DNA of 23,543 nucleotides from a virus: IMG/VR virus record IMGVR_UViG_3300021197_000685, positions 1 to 23,543 of that record. The stretch is one strand, 5' to 3'. Made by a program: the position numbers and the translations under genes. Within the stretch, counting starts at the first letter, position 1. Every line of letters starts with the position of its first letter. The notes beneath the pieces are model-generated. The model was not told where the DNA came from and did no database searches. It was given only the letters and a program-made list of their open reading frames with translations. Shown here one piece after another: positions 9,834 through 16,757 of this stretch.

Positions 9834-11267
9834 CCAGTTCCGAGCGTCCTCTCCCATTATCTGGTCCGCAATTTTAATCTTACCCCGCAGGGCGTTGACG
9901 ATCTTCTCGTCAATCGTGCTTGGGGAGATCATGTCTATATATGTGACTTTGTTAGTCTGGCCTATCCGGTGTGCGCGGTCCTCTGACTGAAGGCGAAGCT
10001 CCAGATCATAGCTATTAGAGTAGTATACGACGGTGTTTGCTGCGGTAAGCGTCAGGCCGAAACCTCCTGTGCGAGGATGCCCCACGATGAAACGTAACTC
10101 TGATTGTCGATCCTGGAAGGATTCCACGATCTGTTGACGCTCAGAATCAGGGGTTTCACCGTGGAGCGATGAGACCGATGGTACGCTAAATCGGTCTCGC
10201 AGGGCCTCAGTAATCGAGCGAATGTCCCGGGTCCATGTCGCCCATATGATCGCCTTACCCTGTATCTCATCGCAAAGATCCAACAGGCTATCCAAACGGT
10301 TGGACTTTACCTGATGGATCGTGCCGTCGTCGTCTGTCAGGTGGCCGCAGCATATCTGTTGCAACCTCATAATCTGTGTCAAAACGTTTTGCGTCGTGGA
10401 CAACTCACCACTGTCCAGTTGTGCTAGTGCCAGATGCTTCATCTGGTTGTATGCCGAAGTCTGTTCTTTTGTAAGCTCGACCTCACGTTTCATGTAGACC
10501 TTGTCGGGCAGGTCCAGGCAGTCTTCCTTACGAACGCGGTATGAGTGCTCTTGCAGTTTCTCGGTCAACTCCTCCAGCTTTCGGAAGCCGACAATCTGGT
10601 TGAACGAATGAGCGCCCATGGTCCGTCGCTTCACAACGGCGTAACGGCCCTGGAATGCAAAGTAACTTTTGAAACCAAGGATCCTGGGGTCCAGGAATTC
10701 CATCTGGCTGTACAAGTCCATGGGACTGCGCGTGACAGGGGAGCCGGTGAGAATCCTACGCATGACGCACTTCTGTCCTATGCGACACAGGGTCTTAGTC
10801 CGTTGGGCTTTTCTATTCTTAATGGTTGTCGATTCGTCAACCGTCATAAACACTTTGAACCGTTCTGCAAAGAACTCGGCAATCTCGGAGCCCTTCTTTG
10901 TACTGAAGGCCTCGACGTTCATGAGCAAAAACTTGAGGGTAGCGGGGTCTCGCTGCGACAGATCGTTAAGTTCTTTCTTCTTGGCCTTTGTCAGGTTAGG
11001 CTTCCAGATGACTACTTCTCTTTGTATGCGCTCCGGAAGATGCGTTTCAATCTCTCTGGCAAGGTTGGCTACCACGGCCTTGGGTGCCACCATGAGTGCA
11101 AAGTCTATACGACCTTCTTCAAAGTTGTACGCCGTTGTATCCAGGTCTACCTTTGATTTGCCCGTCCCCATGTCCATAAGCAGCGCATAGTTCGTCTTCT
11201 CGGCGCTCGCGTCGAAGGCTTCCTTCTGGTGCGCGTAGGGCTGGGTCTTAAAGTTAAATTCGGGCAT
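9825..11267 (-). CDS. SNF2-type superfamily 2 helicase / DNA translocase
   Basis: 480 residues from ATG at 11265-11267 (MPEFNFKTQPYAHQ). The longer reading frame would add 32 hydrophobic residues that run through the promoter region, so I reject it. Motifs in order: a Q-like PYAHQKEA (10-17), Walker A MGTGKS (33-38), motif II DEST (from 144; a variant of DEAH), motif III LTGSPVTRSPMDLYSQ, a long helical insert with a C-C pair (QICCGHL), then GGFGLTLTAAN and SEDRAHRIGQ (428-437), the SNF2 motifs V/VI. Such proteins move along duplex DNA using ATP; in phages they are found in replication or recombination modules. It is the only minus-strand gene in the window, with its own promoter divergent from the replication operon. 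Confidence 0.93.
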   Translation of the reverse strand: MPEFNFKTQPYAHQKEAFDASAEKTNYALLMDMGTGKSKVDLDTTAYNFEEGRIDFALMVAPKAVVANLAREIETHLPERIQREVVIWKPNLTKAKKKELNDLSQRDPATLKFLLMNVEAFSTKKGSEIAEFFAERFKVFMTVDESTTIKNRKAQRTKTLCRIGQKCVMRRILTGSPVTRSPMDLYSQMEFLDPRILGFKSYFAFQGRYAVVKRRTMGAHSFNQIVGFRKLEELTEKLQEHSYRVRKEDCLDLPDKVYMKREVELTKEQTSAYNQMKHLALAQLDSGELSTTQNVLTQIMRLQQICCGHLTDDDGTIHQVKSNRLDSLLDLCDEIQGKAIIWATWTRDIRSITEALRDRFSVPSVSSLHGETPDSERQQIVESFQDRQSELRFIVGHPRTGGFGLTLTAANTVVYYSNSYDLELRLQSEDRAHRIGQTNKVTYIDMISPSTIDEKIVNALRGKIKIADQIMGEDARNWLS

Positions 11268-11280
11268 ACCAAGATTTCTC

Positions 11281-11309
11281 TTGCAATGTCTAATAAATAC
11301 CCATATAAA
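11281..11309 (+). promoter_or_regulatory. Probable sigma70-type promoter of the replication operon
   Basis: TTGCAA (11281-11286), a 17-base spacer, then TATAAA (11304-11309), about 50 bases before the start at 11362, which has AAGGAG 5 bases upstream. The -10 box overlaps the -10 box of the opposing promoter. Seen by eye; the match is 4/6 and 5/6 to consensus. Confidence 0.6.
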
Positions 11310-11330
11310 CAAAATCGCTGGTTTAGTCAA
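11302..11330 (-). promoter_or_regulatory. Probable sigma70-type promoter of the SNF2 helicase gene
   Basis: Read on the minus strand: TTGACT (11330-11325), a 17-base spacer, then TATATG (11307-11302), followed by GGTATT. The -10 boxes of this and the plus-strand promoter share four positions, so RNA polymerase cannot open both at once. Confidence 0.55.
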
Positions 11331-11361
11331 CCATCGAATAACGAACAAATAAGGAGTTATC

Positions 11362-11937
11362 ATGAGCGACTTAATTTCCGAAATGGCCTCTGACGGGGTC
11401 GATCAATCCGACAACATTGACAAGCTTAACGACGGCCAACTCGACGGCGTGTCCGGGCTTGCCAATCGCGCAGCAGAGCTTGAGCAGTTGTTGGCAAAGC
11501 AAGAGCAGGCGATGAAAGATACCAAGGCCGCTCTGCACAAAATCACCGACGAACAGTTGCCGGAAGCACTGGAAGAAATGGGCCTTCAGAAGTTCACTCT
11601 GACGGATGGTTCCGAAATATCTATAAAGCCGATCTACTCCGCGTCCATTCCCAAGGACCGGCGCGATGAGGCGTTTGAGTGGCTGCGCGACCATGAGTTT
11701 GGTGACTTGGTAAAGAACAACGTCACTGTGACGTTTGGACGCGGGGAAGATTCTGCGGCCAAGGAGTTCATGAACCTATGCGGTTCACAAGGATACGCTC
11801 CGGACCAACTCCAGAAGGTCGAACCAATGACCTTGAAGGCGTGGTTACGGGAGCGTGTAGAAGCGGGTGACGCCGTCCCGCTTGATCTATTCGGCGCATT
11901 CATCTCACAACGAGCAACTATCAAGAGGAGTAAATAA
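11362..11937 (+). CDS. Unknown phage protein, coiled-coil N-terminal half
   Basis: 191 residues, first gene behind the replication-operon promoter, with AAGGAG 5 bases before ATG. Residues 35-70 (AAELEQLLAKQEQAMKDTKA) are typical of a coiled coil. The C-terminal half is mixed alpha/beta, with segments QKFTLTDGSEISIKP and TVTFGRGEDSAAKEF, and ends basic (IKRSK). No known family is recognised with confidence. It lies one base upstream of the ssDNA-binding protein start, which suggests co-expression and a replication-linked role; this is inference only. Confidence 0.8.
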   Translation: MSDLISEMASDGVDQSDNIDKLNDGQLDGVSGLANRAAELEQLLAKQEQAMKDTKAALHKITDEQLPEALEEMGLQKFTLTDGSEISIKPIYSASIPKDRRDEAFEWLRDHEFGDLVKNNVTVTFGRGEDSAAKEFMNLCGSQGYAPDQLQKVEPMTLKAWLRERVEAGDAVPLDLFGAFISQRATIKRSK

Positions 11938-11938
11938 C

Positions 11939-12718
11939 ATGGCAAGAGCCGTCGCGAAAAAATCCAATGCACAACTTGCAGAGGTACATGACCTGTTCCT
12001 GGCGGATGCAGGTTCTGGCGTAGATGATTTGGGTTCAGAAGATCTCGCCATTCCGTTCGTCAAAATCTTACAAAAGATGTCCGACGAACTTGACGACCTC
12101 GACAACGCCAAGGCCGGGGACATCATCAACAGTGTAACGAAAGAGGTGACCAAAGGTAAGAACGGCATTCGTGTCATTCCCTGCGCTTACCGTCTGGAGT
12201 GGATTGAATGGGAGCCTCGCGGTACAGGAACCGGAGCACCTCATGCCATCTATCACACTGGTGATCAGATCCCCGCTACGGAACGGAGCGACGACAACAA
12301 AGACATGGTTGTCGATGGTGCGGGCCGTTACCTTGAGCGCACCGCTCAACATTACGTTCTTGTCGTTGATGAGGACGGAATGACCCAGCAAGCGTTGCTG
12401 CCCATGAAGGCAACGCAATTCAAGAAGTCCAAGCAATGGAACTCTGCTATTAAGTCTATCAAGATGAAAGACAGTAATGGCAACCTGTTTACACCGCCCC
12501 GTTTTAGTCATATCTGGAAGATGACGACGGTCTCCGAGGAGAACAAGAACGGGTCCTGGCACGGTTGGCAGATTGAGAAAGACGAGGTTATCTCAGACCC
12601 TGATGTTTACGCGGAAGCGAAGCATCTCGCTCAATCCATCCAAGCGGGTGAGGTTAAGGTTCAACATGTGCGTGAAGATGAGGGCTCTACCTCATCTGAC
12701 GAAGACACGCCGTTCTAA
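11939..12718 (+). CDS. Probable single-stranded DNA-binding protein
   Basis: 259 residues from ATG 11939, with AGGAG nearby upstream; the longer in-frame ATG at 11867 overlaps the previous gene and lacks such a site. The core (about 30-215) contains GSEDLAIPFVKILQ, VIPCAYRLEWIEW, TAQHYVLVV and GSWHGWQIEK, a pattern I associate with a common phage family of OB-fold-like SSBs near primases. The tail is strongly acidic (EDEGSTSSDEDTPF) and ends in Asp-Thr-Pro-Phe, like the C-terminal tip of bacterial SSB that recruits partner proteins. Fold assignment is inferred; the tail is directly seen. The hairpin that follows may reduce transcription into the primase gene, which would suit a protein needed in large amounts. 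Confidence 0.65.
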   Translation: MARAVAKKSNAQLAEVHDLFLADAGSGVDDLGSEDLAIPFVKILQKMSDELDDLDNAKAGDIINSVTKEVTKGKNGIRVIPCAYRLEWIEWEPRGTGTGAPHAIYHTGDQIPATERSDDNKDMVVDGAGRYLERTAQHYVLVVDEDGMTQQALLPMKATQFKKSKQWNSAIKSIKMKDSNGNLFTPPRFSHIWKMTTVSEENKNGSWHGWQIEKDEVISDPDVYAEAKHLAQSIQAGEVKVQHVREDEGSTSSDEDTPF

Positions 12719-12728
12719 CTTAGGGATT

Positions 12729-12749
12729 GGGGGAGGCTTGTCCTCCCCC
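12729..12749 (+). promoter_or_regulatory. Strong GC hairpin between SSB and primase genes (attenuator or RBS-masking)
   Basis: GGGGGAGG (12729-12736), loop CTTGT, CCTCCCCC (12742-12749): 8 uninterrupted base pairs with a 5-base loop. No U-run follows (ACCTTTCC), so it is a poor classical terminator. The left arm holds the only GGAGG near the primase start at 12758, so pairing would hide it. It probably lowers primase expression relative to SSB or stabilises the upstream mRNA. Confidence 0.6.
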
Positions 12750-12757
12750 ACCTTTCC

Positions 12758-14299
12758 ATGACAAAGAACGTAGATAGATTCGCACGGCTGTTCCGTGGCT
12801 TGAACAAGGCGTATGGCGCGGTGGACTTAACCACCAAGGACGCCAACGGCAAGCAAAAGGGCAATTACAAGATTGTCCGCGAACCACGGACCAAGGCCAC
12901 GTTTACATCTCACCTGAAGGGTGAGGTCAGCATAGGCGTTGTTCCGATTAACGAGGACAACGTCTGCATCTGGGGGGCCATCGACATTGATCAATACCCC
13001 CTGGATCACGCTCAAATAATCAGAAACATTCTGAAACATAAGCTCCCGCTGGTGGTTTGCCGCAGCAAATCCGGTGGGGCGCACCTGTTTCTATTCTTTA
13101 AAGACTTTATCGACGCGGAGAAGGTTCAACTCAAGCTCAAGGAGTTGTCGAGCGAACTAGGCTACGCCGCCAATACGGAGGTGTTTCCAAAGCAGATAAA
13201 GCTCTTGGTTGACCGGGGTGATACCGGGAACTTTTTGAACCTACCGTATTTCAAGGAAGACGGAGGTCTGCGCTATGCCTTTAAAGAGGACGGTAGCGCG
13301 GCCACGTTGGATGAGTTCCTGGACATGGCCGAAACGGCGGCGATTGATGAGGATCAACTCGACGCGCTGTTGAAGAAGGAAGAGGCTGTTGTTGATGAGG
13401 AGATTAAGGACGGCCCGCCGTGCCTACAGGCTTTGATTCGTCAGGGGTTCCCGGAGGGTACGCGCAACAACGGTCTGTTCAACATTGGCGTATATCTCCG
13501 TAAGTCCAGTCCCGACGACTGGGAGAAGAAGATTCTGGAGTACAATCAGAAGGTCTTCGATCCGCCGCTTGATCTTAAAGAGGTCAACATCGTAGCCGAT
13601 CAGGTGAAGAAGAAGGACTACCAGTACAAGTGCGCGGACCAGCCCATCTGCAACTTCTGTAACAAGGACCTCTGCCGGACACGGCGTCACGGCGTAGGTG
13701 GGGGGACGAACACCCCGACAGTTGCAAATCTTCGTAAGTATGATAGCGAACCTCCACTCTGGTTCCTGGATGTCAACGGATCTCCTGTTGAGCTAGACAC
13801 AGAGGCCTTACAAAAACAGCCGCGCTTTCAAATACTTTGCATGGAGCAGATAAACTTCATGCCGCGCACCATGGCTAAACAAGCTTGGGAGGCTGGCATC
13901 AACAACCTTCTTAGTCATATGATTGAGACCGAGGGTGCGGTCATATCAACGCCAGAAGATACCAGTCTTCGCGGCCAGTTCTATGACTTGCTTGAAGAGT
14001 TTTCGACGCACATGCAGACGGCGGTGGATAAAGAAGAGATATTGCTTCGCCGACCATGGACCGATCCGGAGGACAACCGCACCTACTTTCGGCTCAAGGA
14101 TTTTGAGTCATTTCTCAAGCGCAATAAGTTTTTTGAGTACCGGTCAAACAAGGTGGCTCAAAGACTGCGCGACATGGACGGTAGGGCGGAACAGTTTCGC
14201 ATCAAAGGCCGCACGGTCCGCTGCTGGTCGATACCCGCGTTTGCCAAGATTGAGGAAGAGTTCAGTTCTAAGTTTGAAGATGACGACGTACCATTTTAG
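12758..14299 (+). CDS. Archaeo-eukaryotic-type (AEP) DNA primase
   Basis: 513 residues. AEP catalytic motifs are visible: IWGAIDIDQY (71-80) with metal-binding Asp76 and Asp78; RSKSGGAHLFLFF (102-114) with the sxH-type His109; and LLVDRGDTGNFLNLPYF (149-165) as the third motif region. A four-cysteine cluster (Cys292, 298, 301, 306) suggests a zinc-binding module. The C-terminal region (about 340-500) is helical and may be a PriCT-like or DNA-binding part. The protein ends FEDDDVPF, closely resembling the bacterial SSB tip DDDIPF. It presumably makes primers for the family A polymerase encoded 2.4 kb downstream. No Shine-Dalgarno is free upstream because of the hairpin. A TOTE-type primase-polymerase is the alternative. 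Confidence 0.87.
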   Translation: MTKNVDRFARLFRGLNKAYGAVDLTTKDANGKQKGNYKIVREPRTKATFTSHLKGEVSIGVVPINEDNVCIWGAIDIDQYPLDHAQIIRNILKHKLPLVVCRSKSGGAHLFLFFKDFIDAEKVQLKLKELSSELGYAANTEVFPKQIKLLVDRGDTGNFLNLPYFKEDGGLRYAFKEDGSAATLDEFLDMAETAAIDEDQLDALLKKEEAVVDEEIKDGPPCLQALIRQGFPEGTRNNGLFNIGVYLRKSSPDDWEKKILEYNQKVFDPPLDLKEVNIVADQVKKKDYQYKCADQPICNFCNKDLCRTRRHGVGGGTNTPTVANLRKYDSEPPLWFLDVNGSPVELDTEALQKQPRFQILCMEQINFMPRTMAKQAWEAGINNLLSHMIETEGAVISTPEDTSLRGQFYDLLEEFSTHMQTAVDKEEILLRRPWTDPEDNRTYFRLKDFESFLKRNKFFEYRSNKVAQRLRDMDGRAEQFRIKGRTVRCWSIPAFAKIEEEFSSKFEDDDVPF

Positions 14300-14307
14300 G
14301 AAGAGAC

Positions 14308-14580
14308 ATGAACGTACCGACACACTGGCAAGTTATGCTGAGAGAGATCCGTCAGGACAAAGGATGGAGCATGAGGGAATTGGCCGAAAAGACCGGTCTG
14401 CATGAACGGACCATCTTTGATTACGAGAACGTAAGGAAGCCTAGGGAGATGTCCATATATAAAGTGGAAAGGATTCTTGCCTCGCTGGGCTACGAAATGG
14501 ATTTTTTTATGAAGGACCGGGCCGACCGGGTCATCAAGAAGCGCCATCCCGAGGTTTACGAGGCGACTACCGGTGTTTAG
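14308..14580 (+). CDS. XRE-family helix-turn-helix regulator
   Basis: 90 residues with GGAAGAG just upstream. Residues 8-62 form a Cro/CI-type HTH: LREIRQDKGWSMRELAEKTGLHERTIFDYENVRKPREMSIYKVERILASLGYEM, where SMRELAEKTGLHERTIFDYE covers helices 2-3. The rest is a short basic tail without a dimerisation or peptidase domain. It overlaps the helicase start by 8 bases and sits in the replication operon, not beside an integrase, so it is more likely an operon or early/late switch regulator than a lysogeny repressor. Its operator is unknown; the CCCATA-type intergenic motifs are candidates. Confidence 0.85.
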   Translation: MNVPTHWQVMLREIRQDKGWSMRELAEKTGLHERTIFDYENVRKPREMSIYKVERILASLGYEMDFFMKDRADRVIKKRHPEVYEATTGV

Positions 14581-16094
14581 GTATTTCGGACCTCCCGGCA
14601 CCGGCAAGACAACTACTCTTCTTAATCAGGTAGATGGGTTGCTCGCCAACGGAACGTCACCTACGGAAATTGGCTACTTCGCGTTCACGCGCAAAGCCGC
14701 ACATGAGGCCAGGGATCGCGCCGTTTCGCGGTTTGGTTTGGACCCAGAAAAAGACTTTCTCTACTTCCGCACGCTGCACAGTCTGGCGTTCCTTCTCTTA
14801 GGCATGAACAACGCTGAAATCCTTACAGAGGATAAGCTAAAGAAGTTTGGTAAGGCGGTAGGCGTGGACCTGTCCACGAACAACGAGACCTTGCAAGACG
14901 AAGGCTTCTCCATATTGAGGTCGAACCATCCGATCATGCGCTGTATAGATCTGGCGCGGAACACGCTCCAAGGTCCAGAGTACGCCTACAATTTCTGTGA
15001 CCTACACATGCCGTATTACGAGTACGAACACGTCTATAAGGAATACAACCGGTTCAAGACCGTCAACGGCCTTAAAGATTTCACCGACATGATGGTTGAG
15101 CTTGCGGCGAACGCATCCCTCGTTCCGCACCTGAAGGTTGTTTTTTTAGACGAGGCTCAAGACCTAACGCCTTTGCAGTGGCAGGTGGCTAAGATTTTGA
15201 GCGACAACAGTGACCGCATGTTCGTCGCTGGCGACGACGACCAGGGCATCTACCGCTGGGCCGGGGCCGACATTGACCAGTTCATTAACCTGTCGAGTGG
15301 CTCTGAAGTATTGGAGCAGTCTTACCGCATTCCGAGGTCCGTACAGTCTGGCGGACCGCGTGTCCAAAAGGATTACGCACCGGCAGAAAAAGGTTTGGAA
15401 CCCGCGCAAGGAAGAGGGGTCCGTGTCCCGCATCTATGATCCGCAGAACTTTGACTTTAACGGAGAGGGGTCTTGGCTGGTTATGGCGCAAGCCAATTAC
15501 ATGCTCGACGGCATTGCCGCAGAGATGAAGTCTACCGGCCAGTTCTTTGAAAGGTATAACCAACCGTCGTTAGGCCAGCGGGTGCGGGATGCCATTAGTG
15601 CCTGGAACCACATACAGCAGGAAGCCGGTCACGAAATATCGTTGCGCGATGCACAGAATTTATACCGCCATATATCCAGCGGTGAGGGCAAGCTTCAGCG
15701 CGGTGCGAAGAAGATGCTGGACGGTGCAAATGATCAGGACACGTTCAGCTTGTCCGTTCTCAGGAAGCATTTTGGTCTGCAAGTCCCGGATACAACCTGG
15801 GACGTGGCGCTAGACCGGATACGCGACGAGGACCGAGCATACATCACGGCGCTACTTAACCGAGGCGTTAACATATTTCAGAAGCCTACGATCAAACTGT
15901 CCACGATCCACGGGTCAAAGGGTGGTGAGGCCGACAACGTCCTTCTGTACCTAGACCTGTCGAGCAAGGCGCTACAGGAAATGGAGCGCAACCCGGACGA
16001 CGCTCACCGCGTCCTATATGTCGGAATAACCAGAACGAAGAACAACTTGGTTTTGAAAATGCCGGAGGATCAACAGAGGGGTTGGGCAGTATGA
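14573..16094 (+). pseudogene. UvrD/Rep-like superfamily 1 helicase, split by a frameshift near 15347
   Basis: Starts at GTG 14573 (MFRYFGPPGTGKTT). First part: Walker A GPPGTGKT (6-13), FTRKAA motif Ia, Walker B FLDEAQD (191-197), GDDDQGIYRWAGAD (220-233) and SYRIPRSVQS (250-259). The frame then changes: the continuation LADRVSKR starts at CTG 15348, one position ahead in phase, and runs through TIHGSKGGEADNVL (motif V) and VLYVGITRTKNN (motif VI) to TGA 16092-16094. The family pattern P-x-x-V-x-x-L-A fits if TCT is followed by CTG, i.e. two bases (CT) of a CTCT run are missing. All helicase motifs survive on the two sides, so this may be an assembly or sequencing indel, a recent mutation, or recoding. 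If joined it is about 507 residues. Confidence 0.85.
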
Positions 16095-16462
16095 AGAGCA
16101 TAGATCTTAGAGTTATCGTTGAGAGCCCGTATAGACCTAATCCTCACCGATATGATTTAGAGATGGAGTTGCAGGAAAACCTGGAGTACGCCAGACGTTG
16201 CATGTTCCATTCAATTGGCATGGGTGAATCGCCGTTCCTATCGCACCTTTTGTATACGCAAGTGCTTGACGACAAGAGATCTGAAGAGCGGGAAATGGGT
16301 ATGTTCCTCGCGAGGTCCTGGTACGACGTGGCCGACATGTGCGCCGTCTACACGGACAAGGGCGTCAGCGAAGGCATGAAGAAGGGCATTGAGTATGCTC
16401 GTTATGTAGGAATTCCAGTAGAGGAGAGATCACTTTATGAAGGCGAAGACGATTTTGAGTGA
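16091..16462 (+). CDS. DUF7768-like small phage protein (deoxyribosyltransferase-like fold)
   Basis: 123 residues from ATG 16091, overlapping the helicase stop as ATGA; a TTG three codons earlier is possible but unsupported. The pattern VESPYRP near the start, ENLEYARRCMFHSI, GESPFLSHLLYTQVLDD, EREMGMFLARSW, CAVYTDKGVSEGMKKGIEYA and GIPVEERSL matches the DUF7768/DUF4406-type family common in phages. These are related to nucleoside 2-deoxyribosyltransferases, though most members have no proven activity. A nucleotide-related role would fit the position between helicase and polymerase; this is inference. Confidence 0.75.
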   Translation: MKSIDLRVIVESPYRPNPHRYDLEMELQENLEYARRCMFHSIGMGESPFLSHLLYTQVLDDKRSEEREMGMFLARSWYDVADMCAVYTDKGVSEGMKKGIEYARYVGIPVEERSLYEGEDDFE

Positions 16463-16757
16463 AGCCATCAAGCTTGTTGATGGTGACCGAAAAGATACGC
16501 ATGGAGACATGGTAGAGAACCATGAGAACATAGCGCGTCTATGGAACGGCTACCTGTGGAACGTCGATACGTTAACGGGGTCCGACGTTGCTAACATGAT
16601 GGAAATACTGAAAGTTGCTAGAAGAAAACTGGGTGCTCTTAATGCTGACGATTATGTGGACGGGGGTGGATACTCCGGCGTTAGCTACGAGTGTAAAATA
16701 GCGGAGCTAAAAATTGAAAACAAACATGAAAAAACCAAAGTGGGGCGTAAGAACTGA
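16437..16757 (+). CDS. DUF6378-like phage protein
   Basis: 106 residues, ATG with GGAGAG upstream, overlapping the previous gene by 26 bases and the polymerase gene downstream. The recognisable pattern is RKDTHGDMVENHENIARLWNGYL (19-41), DVANMMEILKVARRKLG (50-66) and a DDYVDGGGYSG segment (71-81), typical of the widespread phage family DUF6378. The biochemical role of that family is not established as far as I know. The basic C-terminal tail (KHEKTKVGRKN) is encoded in the overlap with the polymerase start. Confidence 0.75.
   Translation: MKAKTILSEAIKLVDGDRKDTHGDMVENHENIARLWNGYLWNVDTLTGSDVANMMEILKVARRKLGALNADDYVDGGGYSGVSYECKIAELKIENKHEKTKVGRKN

Noticed and set aside
10545-11190. Plus-strand ORFs of 203 and 173 residues
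   Set aside because: They are antisense to the conserved SNF2 motifs, have no ribosome sites and no recognisable content.
11268-11363. Extended N-terminus of the SNF2 helicase from 11363
   Set aside because: The 32 extra residues run through both promoters and the divergent gene's ribosome site; the MPEFNF start fits the helicase domain.
14308-14580. XRE gene as lysogeny repressor
   Set aside because: It is inside the replication operon without integrase, divergent promoter or cleavage domain; a lysogeny role is not supported.
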